Origin: Periglandula ipomoeae IasaF13
Lineage: Eukaryota > Ascomycota > Sordariomycetes > Hypocreales > Clavicipitaceae
Direction: 5' to 3'
NCBI GenBank assembly: GCA_000222875.2
Contig: AFRD01000050.1
Coordinates: 1 to 64,000 of the forward strand
DNA: 64,000 bases
Below, piece by piece: positions 22,534 through 34,937 of this stretch. Position numbers and translations under genes: made by a program. The notes beneath the pieces were generated by a model. It was not told the origin of the DNA. It saw only the letters and a list, made by a program, of their open reading frames with translations, and did no database searches. Within the stretch, counting starts at the first letter, position 1. Every line of letters begins with the position of its first letter.

Positions 22534-24595
22534 TCACTTGGTAGTATCAGTGTATTCCCTCTTACCAGCACGCTCCTCCTCTTCATCACTATCGTCTCCA
22601 ATGCTATACTTGGCCTCATCCCGGCCTATGGACTCTTGCAGCGGGATGCTATCAACAGTCGTCTCGTCAAACGCAGCAGCTTCGAGATCACCGCCACGCT
22701 GACGGTCACGGAATGCCGCAAGCCCGGTCCTCGACTGCCCGGCAGACTTGTCACCACGCAGAGCAGAGTATGCAGCACCCTTACGTCGCTGTCGCCAGAT
22801 GAAGAAGCTCCAAGCCACGGCGGCGATGACAACGATACCAAGTACAACTTCTCCGGATCGCTGATATGCGTGCCATTTGGCATCGTCGAGTTTCTTGTTC
22901 GTCTCCTCTTCTTGTGAATGAGTTTTATTTGTGGCGCCGCCAACAGAGGTATCTGGTCCCTTTTCACCGTCGATTCGACTGTCAGAGGGGATACCACCAA
23001 TGTCGCTGATATCGATCTTCATGAAGCGGTCCAGCATGTCGCGAGAGCGTCGGGGATAGTCAAATGGGACCATATGTGAGGCGTTATGGAAGAGAACGTA
23101 TGTCAGATTACGTGCTTCTTGCCAGAAACCCGCGTTTTCGCCTTCGAAAGTCCACTGTCTTCGAGGAGTCCAGTTCCCTGGCGTGACCTCGAATCCTTTG
23201 CCTCCGTTCCATTCCAGGTTGGCAATGAGCTGCTCCGTGCCAATGTGGTTGCAGATAAGATCCTCCGCGCCAGAAAACAGAAGCACGTCTACCTGCTTCA
23301 AGATGTCGGGGAATAAGTGGATAGATGCGGTCGAGTTGATATTCCTAAAGGCAGCGTGAACATGGCTATTGCATTCCTGCCAGCCCGTGTTTCGCTGTCT
23401 GTCCAAGTTCAGAGCCTCAATCACCAACGGCTGTCGCAAATACGGGCCGACGTCCTTCAAATCCGGGGGCCAGTTCATGCCACAGGAAGAGTAAGAGTCT
23501 CTTAGACGCACGTCGTACATGTTGATACACTCCTGGTCGCCGGAGCCCTTCCTGGTAACGTCTAAGATTTTCTGGAGGATTGCGTCGCAGTCGGGGTAAT
23601 CGACTTGTCCAGGATTCGTAGCGAGCGCCTTGTCGCAGATCCGCTGCAGGTGCTGAACTTGCTGGGCCTTGTCAGAGCCTTTCTCGAGAAGTCCCTTCTC
23701 CAGACTGAATTTCAGGTATGAATCAGCTTGGTCCCGAGCAGAGATCCAGCCGTTGCCGATCAAAAGACCCTTGAGATCCCATTTATCGGCCGGCGCTTTC
23801 TGCGCGTTGCGATCGAGTATGGCTTTGGCAATGTACGGAATGTGTTGTCCTGCGTATGACTCTCCGGCAATGTAGATCTAACAAGACGAGTAAGTAACCA
23901 TGTCCGGTATGTCCACTTCCATCCGTTTTCAAAAGGGTAAACTTACATCATCGTGCTTAAATTCGGGGAAAATCTTGAAGAACTTTTCCATGAAGATGAC
24001 GAATTGGTCGGCCATGGTGCTCAGCTCGTGCACGTAGTTGTTCGTATCGACGTAACTGAAGCCTGTGCCGACTGGATTATCGACAAAAAGCAAGTTGGCA
24101 AACTCGTTCCACGAGCCATTGTTCAAGCCCAGCGTCATGTCCTCTTTAACTCTGTATGGCCCGACTTCCATCAGAGCACCATCCTCGGAACTGCATCCCG
24201 GACCGCCGTTTAGCCATATGACGGTTCGTTGCCGATTGGCGATGTGGTTATTTTGGAAGTGCCAGAAGAACAAGTTGCCATTAACCTCCTTCGAAATCTC
24301 GATGTGACTAGCACCACGCAGAAAGACGTTAGCATTTGGAACATCATCCTCACTAACATCTCATCACCAAGTCTCGCGATATCAATCCGAACCGGGACAG
24401 GGGTAAGGGGAGTAGTACTCACCCAGCATGCATCTTAATCGGTGAGGCATCTTTCGGCAAGCCAGGCAGCTTGTGAACATAGTAATCGGCAGCAGACTTG
24501 CCAGCAGCTAGAGTCGCAGCCGGCCACAGAGCCAGCACCGCCAGCAGCCGGCATGACTTGGCTACAGACCAGGAGGACCAAGACAAAGGAGCCAT
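22534..24595 (-). CDS. KEX1: Pheromone-processing serine carboxypeptidase Kex1
   Basis: Kex1 is a trans-Golgi serine carboxypeptidase that trims C-terminal Lys/Arg left by Kex2 on secreted precursors. Exons are 24595-24423, 24307-23947 and 23877-22534 (1878 nt, 625 aa), with introns of 115 and 69 nt. The product has a signal peptide and the oxyanion segment LNGGPGCSS. The catalytic Ser is in GESYAG (residue 185), Asp in SGAEDLICNH (about 384) and His in HNASHMVPFD (about 446). A linker rich in acidic residues precedes a membrane helix (VVLGIVVIAAVAWSFFIW, about 522-539) and a cytosolic tail. This layout (catalytic domain, stalk, single TM, tail) is that of Kex1 rather than vacuolar CPY. The start is the ATG at 24595; an in-frame ATG at 24607 is possible. 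Confidence 0.94.
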
Positions 24596-25796
24596 GTTCG
24601 AATGCATTCGAGGAGGAAGGATGGCCGGGTGCCGCGCAAGCCCCAGAGGGCCCTGGGAGCAGCTGTCGGATTCGCGCCGAAGGAGGGTGGGAAATGGCAG
24701 AGGCGGAATATGCGGGAAAGGAAAAGTGTCAAAACATGGAAAATGAAACGCTATAGCGGCCAACAAGGCGACTATGGAATCTCGACTTGAAGCGGGAAGG
24801 GATGGGGAGCTGTCAACTTGTCAAAAGCTGGCAGGCCCTGTCTTGTCTTGGGGTGTCGAGGTAGAGGCGATGTGGCTTATCCGGGGACTCGGCGCTGCTG
24901 GGGCTGGCGCGTGATGTCGTAAGCAAGCAAGCACAGTTGAGATCGTCCGGCCTGGTCTGGCTTTGGCCCTGCTTGGGCCCTGCTTTGGTCTGGTCTCGTC
25001 TCTTCTGCACGAACGAACTGGAGCCCGCCAAGACGCTCGCCGGTTTCACAGATGTGGCTGTGACGGTGACAAGACAGGAAACTCGATCTGCGACGGACCT
25101 GATGAATAGAGACCACTCGCCTCCTCTGCTGGCATAAAGCGAAGCGGCGCGCTCTGGAATCCCATGTGGCTTCTGCATCAATAGACAATCTGCAATTGAC
25201 ACGGCTAATTCACGGCCATGGTGGCTTCAATCGCAGTGCATTTGGCCCATTTCCCGCTCCCCATCAACCCAACTGCCGAACATGTCTAAAATGTGCTTTT
25301 ATTAAAATAACGATCTACAATCCTTACATTAGCGCTACATCCTTGAAAAGCACAGGAAAAATATACATTGCTGTACAAGAACCAGGCCCAATTCAATCAT
25401 TTACCTGATCTGGCTGCCAACCCAAGTTACCCCAGATCCAAGCCCGTGCTCATGCCGAACCGAAAAGTGAATCAGCCACAGCGAATGTTCCCTCCCTCCC
25501 CCCAAAAAGCCATCCCAACTCTCCACGCCGCACCAAAACGCCTCTCCGCCCAAAACAGAAATCAATTCGATCGTCGCATGTGCCAATTTTTCCTTCCTTC
25601 CCCCGAAACCACCAACCACACGCGGAACATCTCAAACTCACATACACTCGTTCCAAGAGGCGCGTTTCTATTCCCATTTACGCCCCCCGTTTCGTGTTTA
25701 CCCCGGACCAAATTTCTATTTTAGAGCCACAAGTTTCATACAGCACTTCTCAAAAAAACAAGTACAGCCACAGCCACACACAAAAAACTCTCACAA
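24596..25796. promoter_or_regulatory. Divergent promoter region Kex1/Sfm1
   Basis: A 1.2-kb spacer lies between two divergent start codons. It includes repeated CTGGTCTGG/GGCCCTGCTT-like pyrimidine/purine strings near 24945-25010 and a long C- and A-rich leader before 25797. No coding region is supported. Confidence 0.45.
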
Positions 25797-26809
25797 ATGG
25801 CATCCGCACCCGGCAAGACTTTCATCGTCGAACACCTAGATCCCGAACTGGGACCCTGGTCAGAACTAGAGTACATCGCCATCGCCAAGGAAACCCGGGA
25901 CTCGAATGGATCGTTCATTCTGTCCAGTCTCCCGACGGAATTCAAAGTCCCGGATGCCCTGAGGGACATCTCGGCGTTTACACCTGAGCATCGTGGCATG
26001 GAGGAGCTGTATGCCGGGAACAAGAAGAGGGTGTGCTTGCTGGATCCTGCTGCCGCGAAGGATCTCTCGCCGGAAGATGGCGATGCGTTTGATGCGTTCT
26101 TGTTTGGTGGCATATTAGGTACGTACTTCGTTTTTTATTTACCACTGTCGAGGTTTGAGATTGCCGGCTTTTTTACCCTTTTCGGGGGCTGGTAGCGAGA
26201 AACGTTTTGGAAAATGGTGCCCTCTTTTTTGGTGTTCAAAACAATAAAACTAATTTATCAAACTTGTGATAATGTAGGCGATGATCCTCCGAGAGGTATG
26301 TATTTGAGATCAATTTTGGCGTTTTTGTCTTCTTTTTTCGAAATGCCGTGGAGGATTCGGATTTGTTGACTAATTATTTCGTGATAGATCGAACCTCGGA
26401 GTTGAGGAAGAAGGGATTTGAGGGTCGGAGATTGGGACCTAAGCAGATGACAACTGATACTGCCGTGCGAGTTACTCGAATGGTTGTCCAAGACAGGAGT
26501 ATGATTGGAAAGCCCATCTTGATTTGAGATATTCCGGTGTTGAAGGCATAGTTGTGCTGATGACGTGATAGTTCCTCTGGACAAAGTTTCTCATGTGGAC
26601 TTTCCCGAGCTCAAGTTCAATGAGCATGAGAGCACGCAGATGCCATTCCGATACGTGACGGACAAGGAGGGGAAGCCCATTATGCCAGAGGTATGAGATT
26701 TATTTTTTGCTGCGACCGATCGCCAAGCACGCATCGTTGACCGATAATCCAGGGAATGAAGGAATTGATACAGAAGGACGCGGACAAAGCCGTCGATGAT
26801 TTGTTCTAG
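25797..26809 (+). CDS. SFM1: SPOUT-type protein arginine methyltransferase Sfm1
   Basis: Yeast Sfm1 monomethylates an arginine of ribosomal protein Rps3 and has a SPOUT fold. Exons are 25797-26118, 26278-26295, 26388-26498, 26572-26690 and 26753-26809 (627 nt, 208 aa; yeast Sfm1 is of similar length). The N-terminus reads KTFIVEHLDPELGPWSELEY. The SPOUT core is seen as FLFGGILGDDPPRDRTSELR and LGPKQMTTDTAVRVTRMVV, with a C-terminal LDKVSHVDFPELKF strand. The second exon is only 18 nt, and all joins keep the frame. Introns are 159, 92, 73 and 62 nt. This is a housekeeping gene with no functional link to its neighbours. Confidence 0.9.
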
Positions 26810-29800
26810 AGTGGTATCAGTTAGAAATAAAACAAAAATGAAGTGTGAAATCAGAAGATGTAAGTCCTTGGGTGTCATGTTACACCGTGTAGAATTATAT
26901 CGCCTTGAGAGTCGTTCACGATGCGTGACGCAAGTCTTTCATCTAAACTTGCACTAACTGACAACAGACCTCATGCATCAGCTTTTTTTTTAGAAGCGCT
27001 GGCCAATCAAGTCAAGTCACAACATATACATTGCTCATGAATAATACCATATTGAGCACTTCAGGAGAATACTACGCACGAACCATACAAACTTCCCTCA
27101 TCCCTACTACCCTGTACCTCGTCCGCGTAATATACGTTTCTAAACAAGTTTATAATGCCGCTCCCGTAGCAGTCCGCATGACAACGACCGACAGGGCAGA
27201 GAAAATGCTCGATGCGTTCGTGCATATCCAAGGCGTTGCGTCCTACGCAACACAGCGCCTTGCTTGTGCTTGTGCTGACATTACATTGCAAGTTATGCCT
27301 GTGCTGTGCGTATGCGTACAAAATCCGCTTTCGTCGCCACTGCGGTTGCCCCTGGACGTGCGTGTTAAAGGTCGCGGATCACATTAACGTCACGGACGGT
27401 TAAAATAAATCTCAACGTGAAATGAAATGAATAAAAGAACGCACAAAATTTTAATCCAACATAATAGCCCCTGGTCGGGAACCCAAATACGTATTTCCAC
27501 ATTGGCGTTCTTAGTGTCTGACTCTGGGCTGATGTGGAAACGTGAAGAACATCGCACATGTTTAGTGAGCCCTGGGGGGGTTCGTATATTTAACAAGGGG
27601 TGTTCCAGTTTCTGTTGACTCTGAAACAATGGTCAACGCGTTAGTCTTTTCCCGTGGAGTGGCTCTTACCCGTTTGGTTTGCGTCTTAGACCATTGCGCA
27701 AGCGGGTAAAGAGTGGAACGAACTCTTTTTAGCCCGTCTCTTTCTCGATACGGAGTTGTCAGAGGACGCAAGGGGTCGGGCAGCGAAATATCAGGCCATC
27801 TTATCAAACAACCTGGGTGTCAGGCAGTACAGAGACTTTGACCCTCGCTCGATACCGAAATGTAGGTCGTAATTCGATTCACTCTCTGTGCGGGCGTTCG
27901 ATGCGACTGGCGATTGGCTGTACACAAATTGAGAGCGTTCCTGTAACTGTTCTGAAATATTGTTGAGTGAGAAACCTGTTGTATCGCGCCAAGCCCCGTG
28001 GGGGAGCGAGAACCGAGACGAACTATTTGGATGCATTCAGCCTGTTCTGCTTCCGCTATAACGAGACAATCCATGCGTCTATGACCCGGATTCTACGACG
28101 TCGTCCAAGAAGGCTGGTCCAAGTCAATAACTCCCCACCTTGTCGCCGGCTTCCTGGCGTATTAAGCTCCAGGACATATGATATGCAATGCCGCGAGTAA
28201 GGCTCACTTATCTTGCATCTTCTTAACCAGTTGAGGGGGGATGCGCAATGGTTGGGATGAACTCAACAAGGTCTCGAACAAGAGCGTTCCCAGACGACCA
28301 CGTCCTTGAAAGCCCGACAGTCATGGTTGTTGAACAAACAGATATGCCAAGAACAAATTAGACCGGACGTTGTAGATCTTCTCGTCCCTGACGAGTAATT
28401 ACCCCAAGGACAGCTTCAGAAACAATAGACAGACCTCAAACTTCACACATCGTGTTTGTGCGCTGGTTTCTCGGCACCGCGAAGAGGCAGTGCAGAATGA
28501 TCTAGGCTGGCGGAAGGAAAGGTAAACAGGACTTGTAACAGTCCAGGGCTGTGATGAACGCATCAGATCCCAGGCTATCGGTTCTGCCTGAAACACCCAG
28601 CAGCTGATCGACTTAAGCTCCTCCAACAGGCGGCGTGTTGAATGTGGCTTCCGGAATCACTTTAGAATGCAAGGCCGAATGATGAGCATGGAGAGCAGAA
28701 GCGATAGCCTACAGATGCATAATTGTCTGCGTTCAGCAAGCTTACACAGTGGCTGACGGCCCATGTAGAAATTTCATCAAAACCTAGTTCTTGAATGCAT
28801 CGCCATGCGACGCCATGCACTGCGATGACTGTAGTTGATCCTCCACCAATCCTCCCGTGAGGGAAAGGCCACAATGAGATAAGCGTTGTGCCTGTTGATC
28901 AAGGCAAGAAACATCCTTACAGTGGGGAACTGTAGGAACGGAATCCGGACCTGCCGAGAGCCTGCGTTCAGACTGTCGCGTTGCGATGCGAATGCAACGC
29001 TGTGTTTGAACAAAAAGATGAAGGGACGGAGGAGCCGCAATGTTCTGGGGAAATTAGAGGGCTGCTGCAATCATGTCGTTTTGGTGCGACTGCGTCTGCA
29101 CGGGATGATCAGACTCCCTCTGCGTGTACTGTAAATAGAGTCGCAAACCTATCCCCAACACCCCTTCCTTCGCAATGTGACCCCAATCTACCGAGAATGC
29201 TCAACACTGATGCTGCAGGCGTATGACGCCAACCAATAATCCCTCACATTGTCGGCATTGAATGATAATTATACTGGACAATGCAGGCTCCGCATACTTG
29301 CATATCTAGCACTAAAGGCAGTCATTCATGTCGGCCTCTAATGACTTACAGGCATACAGGCAAAAGCTCTATACAGGCGGAACTTGGTCACTAGTCGGAT
29401 GAATTCGAGCGATTGGATGTCCGACTTGGCCAAGCCCCAGGCTCGGCGCGGGCGTGAACACGTGGAGAGGATTTGCTGGTAGTAGTGATCATCATACAAT
29501 GGCATTCAAGCCTGTCATTTCAGAGACAGTTCCGTCTTTTTGGTGACGCTTGATCCAATCTGGTATTGGAGAATCAAGACCAACGGCTTTAAGCTCTTGG
29601 TTAGTGGACCATGTGACATTTGTGTAACCGGGCAAGGGAGGTGCGTGCTACAGAGCCTTTCCTAGGGTGCCACAACGACTTGAGATGAAACTATCCTACC
29701 ATCTCACCAAGGCTTGAGCTGTTGACGTGTGGTAAGATCTTCGCAGGGATCTTGCTTGCATGAGAATATGGAGACAGGAGGCAGTGATCCATCCACTGTA

Positions 29801-31998
29801 GCCCATGTACTGCGACTGGCCCTGCAAGTAGCAAGGGCCGGACTGGTCTGTTATCATATCCGATCGACCAAGGTTATTCAGATCGAATGACACGAAGAAT
29901 GACCCGAGTTCAGTTCTCAGTTGTAGAGGACATAGCGGCAGCGTTTGATGAAACGTGCTTATTTCCCTTACCATCTTCAGCGGTGACCTGAAAGGCATTC
30001 GCAGAACAATCTCAGGAATTGTACGAGATAAGTGTTCAGAATGGTCATTGGTCTGGTTCGTATTAGCTTCGCGCCCGAAACCGTATGAGACACCAGATTC
30101 TTCATCTGAGCAAGTGCGACAAATTTGTAAATCATGGTCCCATGTCGGCTATGTGGTCGATTGCTGCGTATAGTATTGAAATGTGGCTTCTGGTCGTATT
30201 TGTCATGCTTGCGCCTGTTACTGTCACGGACGTTGATCTGAATAACAGTCCACAACGGAGTTGAGCAGTTATTAATATCTGCCCATCATATTAAGAGCCT
30301 TTCTAATTGATGCGAAGCGTATGGAAACCAATATTGTAGCGAGGGACCATTGATGTGATGCATTGTGTTAGTCGATTCACCGTGGCTGTTTATGTCGTCA
30401 CAAAGTTCGAATCATTTTCCGTATTGAGGATTGACTTGTCACTTCCCGGGCTGGAATGTAAGTTGGCTCGCGCGCACATATGTTTTGGTTTTGATTGATG
30501 CCTTCGGAAACATTCTGCCAGCAACACGCATTATCCGTCCTCAAAAGTTACAGGTCACGGCAGAACACTCAGTGCCGATGCTCATCATGTAGAACAGACC
30601 TCGGACTGAGCGTAGCCTTACTTCAAGGGACACTGAAACCCTATTCTTCGTCGCAAGTGGGAGTTAGCCCTCCTCGGAGTCAATGTTTGATGGAACCTCT
30701 AGTAGTACGCTCCCCGAGTTCAGAACGACGGGACGAGTCTGTGGTTGAATCGTTTGACCAGTGCCTGTGTCGACTCTGTGACACCAGCCGTGAAACATGG
30801 GGTCCAGAGTATGGGAAAAGGATGGACGGCGCCTCACAGTCCCACCCGAAACCCCATTTTGGGCCTAATCTTCTTCGGTAAAGGCAGGCTCAGGGACCAG
30901 CTGGGGCGGAAGCCAGCATCCTGGCCAGGCGATGATATGGTACAGTGTAGCATGAACGGACCTATCGCTAATCTTTCTCCCATCGGCATGGCGTGCTCTG
31001 GTCGTCCAAAAGCGAGTGTTCGATGACAGCCTTGAGGCTGTGACTGCACACAAAGTGAACAGAGCCGTGCAATTCTGAGGCCGATAACAGCCGCCGTGCA
31101 GGATTGAAATTGTTGCAATACACAAGGTGAACTTGATTGCTTGTTTTCGCTATTCGCTTCCCATCCTAATTTGGCCTGGATGCATAAGGGGCGGGAAAAT
31201 ATTGGCAACTACTAACGAACAGAGATGGCGACAGGGTTACATTGGAAATGGGCCGCGGCTAGGTCGATGCAACGCTATTGAAAGTGTTGAAAAGCCTAAA
31301 GAACCTAATTAATTACTCGTGCAAAGTGTTGTGATGGGATCGGACTCGAGCATTGGGATTGCACCGTCGTTGTAGAATGCAGTTACGCCTCGACAAACAT
31401 GCCAAGTAGATGGAAGATCGAAGGGCGGATGACGGAAGTCGTCAAAAATGGTCTGGTCTGGCCTGATCTGATCTTGGAGAGTCTGGTCTGCTTTCGCCTG
31501 GCTGGTGCGTACCTAGTTGGTGTGCATGGACAGATAGACTTGACGACTTCCGGTTGCCAGCTCCGCCACCGTCCGTATCAGTGTCAGTTGCAGGTGGCAG
31601 GTGGCGCCGTCGACGCTGCCACGTTCAATGCGGTTGCACAAACGGCTGGAAAATGAGTTGATGTGGTTGATGCGGTTGATGCGAGGGTAGCAATCGTTGA
31701 ACTAACGTTGGTGTGAGCGGTTGGCTGAGTCCGCGTCGATTGGCCCCGGCTCCTTCCCTTGCTTCTCTCAGCCTTGAGGATGAGGCATGAAGACGCACGA
31801 AGCAGGGCACAACGCTGTGGACATGGACCATGGACTGTGGCCAGGTGCCAGCGGCTGGCTTGTCTCCGGGAGGTGCTTGACAGCTTGTTTGTTTTCCGGT
31901 CTGACTCGAGTCGACGAAACGGTGACATGGGGGAGCAGGATGCATCTTGCCCAAGGATCCCAGTATGTTTCTCCAATCTCGAAAGTTGATGAGCTCTC

Positions 31999-32598
31999 TC
32001 AGGAAGAGACAGAAAGCATAGATCTTCCTCCCATTACAGCATTCAGGTTAACAAAATCAGCAGCACATAGATAATTCGATGCGTTGTCATTTTCTGTCAT
32101 GCTGATTACACGTGTACTGCACGCTCGAGATCCAGATGCCCAGGTTCTTGTGCACTGATACACAGCATCGGAACATTCTTGCACAACCATCGTTGGCCGA
32201 ATCAGTGGCATTTCGCTGGGCAAAGCGGAGTAATGTTGTACAATGAAATGTGCCGAGCCACAAGCAAATCCTATGAGCAATTTGATGGGCCAGGTATCAT
32301 TCTGGATCGTCTGCATTACTTGTCCTTGGCACGGCATCGTCACAGGCTGACAGCCAAAATCTTGGTTCAACACCTTGATTTGTGCTTGTTTCTGGCAGTC
32401 CTCTGCAGCTTGAGTCTCGCCGGCTGATGTCAAACAGTGGAAATATGTGGCATTTTGGCCGAGGAGTCTGATCTTCTCGCGGACAGCCAAGTTCATTCCT
32501 CCCGCCTCCACCGTTTCACTGCTGTACCCTTCACTTTGTGCGGGACATACAGACGATGATGCGAGCCAAGTCAGACAGCCGGAAGAAAAGCGGATCAT
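31999..32598 (-). CDS. Unsupported hypothetical ORF, 199 aa
   Basis: This single open frame starts at an ATG and is the longest frame in the gene-poor stretch. The translation is moderately Cys-rich (about a dozen Cys) and has no clear signal peptide, membrane helix or family motif that I recognise. A frame this long is only mildly unlikely by chance in 8 kb of roughly 50% GC sequence. It may be real, a relic or random; no function is proposed. Confidence 0.15.
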   Translation of the reverse strand: MIRFSSGCLTWLASSSVCPAQSEGYSSETVEAGGMNLAVREKIRLLGQNATYFHCLTSAGETQAAEDCQKQAQIKVLNQDFGCQPVTMPCQGQVMQTIQNDTWPIKLLIGFACGSAHFIVQHYSALPSEMPLIRPTMVVQECSDAVYQCTRTWASGSRACSTRVISMTENDNASNYLCAADFVNLNAVMGGRSMLSVSS

Positions 32599-33573
32599 TC
32601 AACCAGATATATGGTGTCGAAATACTCCGATTGTTTCGCGTGCTGAGCAGAAAAAGATGGAGACGAAACCACTCCATCGCATGTCGTATGACATGGGCGA
32701 TGGTGATTTTTGGTGATGACCTACGGCTTACCCTACTCCGGTCGCACATCCCTCTTAGTACGACCCCTGGACATTGTTGTCGTCAGATAATGACAGAGCC
32801 TGTCCTTGCGGGTTTCATGCCTTGCTGCAGGCTGTTTTCACCAAGAAGACACAGCGTTATGAGGAAGATAGACACGATTACCAGTCCGTACGACGAAGGA
32901 CTCCCACCTGCTCATACCACGGCGCGCAACCTATCAAGCCAGCCATCCTTAGCTTTTACAATCCACAGCATGGCATAGCTTGCTTGGGCGGACTACAGAG
33001 CAAGCTACACACATGTTCGAAAATTCTGCGTCGACTGGCATCCCTGACTCAGCCTTCTTGGCGATGCCGCACCAATCTGGGCTCGTTCAGACGCGCCCCG
33101 GCGCTCGGACACGTGCCCTACAGAATCCGACTAACGCCTTCGGGATCTTGGTTCGGATGGGATTTCTCGCTCTTTCTGCCAGCCAGGCCGCGGCGCAACC
33201 CTCAAGTCAAACTATACAGTAAGGCACAATTGTGAGCCTTTGCGGCCAGCAGGGGTGTCCTTGCATCCCTAGAAAGCAAATTGCCTCATGGCCTCTATAA
33301 CGGGCCATGCCTGAGCACCTCGCTCCTCTGTACCGAGAGCACAGGGAGCATTGCACATCCGATATGCGGCAGCGACAACCTTGTCCTCTGGTACGGACAG
33401 ATCGGATTATCCCTGTACTCGTCCAACGGCTTTGTAATTGCCGTAGAAGATACATACCATGCACCATCGCGAGCGAGAACAGGGGATGGCCTCCCACAAG
33501 GCTTTCGTACCGTGAACCGTTACCGGCGGCGACGAATTGCCTACTTTGTACCTCTGTATCTCCAGCAGAACGG

Positions 33574-33605
33574 CCATCCATCCATCCATTTATCCATCCA
33601 TCAAT
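33574..33605. repeat. ATCC microsatellite
   Basis: A short imperfect run of CATC/ATCC tetranucleotides is interrupted by TTT. It lies in the gene-poor region with no coding context. Confidence 0.7.
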
Positions 33606-34937
33606 GCTGATACTCCCCTTCATCCCGCTTTGGCCTTTGCGGGCAGATGGCTACTAGAATTTACGGTTCCACACGTCTCTGGCCTTCAATCAGTAACGTT
33701 TGCCCTATTATTTCAGTGGGCTGTACCGACACCTACCTAAGTATCTGAATGCAATAGCGGATGAACAAGTGGGCTCAAGGTGTTACTTGCTGTAGCGGTG
33801 GTCCACATTTGACACGATGTTGGGCTTTTCATACCAATTGTCTACAGTTTCTGTGGACTCCGTCGCCGTTGTGATGGCTCTCTGCAGACACTTGAGTCGC
33901 TTCAATCTCTTCTGAATTTTGTCTTGTGTAGGATATCTGCATTCTTGAACCCCTCTCGATAGCCGCGAGGGTTCCGGCCGTGGTGCTTTCCCGTAGTTAC
34001 ACTGCTTGTGCTGGGAATCCTCACCTAGTCCCTCCCGGACTTTGTCCCTGCTGATGCACCCTGCGTCTTAAGATGCACCTCATCCCCCCTCGGCTCCAAC
34101 CTGAGGGCAATAGTCTTCTTAGCGGACAAAAATAGGATCTTCAACTGACCAGGAGTGGACTGGTGTGAACAATGGGCCTGGTAAGCTTCCGGTATACATA
34201 CAGCCACCTGTTTCAGACAGACTGCAGTCGAGTCTCTGGAAGCTTTGGCTTTAATTCGAAAGCCGCTCGGGCCGTCCAAGATCTGACAGTCTATCCTAGC
34301 AAACAAACGGGCAGTCATCTGAGCCCCGTAGCTGCTAAACGCACTCCATTACTCGTGGACTGACTGGTGTTTCGGCTGTTTCGATCTACTCGGGTGCGAG
34401 CCCGTCAATGCGAATGGTCCACTCCACGTCGATCGTGCCAATAAGTCTGTTAGACATCCGTCCCTTTTGCTGGTCTTTACGGTCGGAGTCGTACAATAAC
34501 TCGTTGTTATTCCCATGTTTTGTGGCCTGGCTACTGGTTAAACAAATAGCATGCAAGAGCCACGTCCAACATCAGACGCCTTGCTCTAATGTACTGACCA
34601 TTACACATTTTCGCCTGGCAATTTTGTGCATAGCGATTTGAGCAACTTATTATTTATGCTCTTGCACACGACTCTTTCTCCGACCAATTTCTATCAGGCC
34701 CGTTTAGTGCTCAACCAAATTTGTTCTTTGAACCTCGACTAGCTCGGGTTGACATCTCTCTTCGCTTTTCTCGTCTGACTAGGTTTCCTTTCCTTTTCTT
34801 GTTGCAGCTATTGACCACGATTCATGAACTGGAAAACTGCCAACTGCTAGGAATATTTTCTCGAAAGAGAGCATCTCTTCCTCTCCCACGATATTTGCAG
34901 CCAGCCTTTTTTCATTGCGTTGTCGCGAGCTCGGAAG

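Larger units (their letters stand above)
26810..34937. other. 8.1-kb gene-poor region upstream of the ORP1-like gene
   Basis: I could not assemble any gene with conserved motifs here. Open frames exist on both strands. The longest is 31999-32598 (minus, 199 aa, ATG start), but its translation has no recognised domain. Base composition is ordinary rather than AT-rich, so heavy RIP or a centromere is not suggested. Simple repeats occur at 31657-31685 (GTTGATGYG units) and 33574-33605 (ATCC units). The final 200-300 bases, rich in CT tracts (34700-34900), look like the leader of the ORP1-like gene. Confidence 0.45.
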
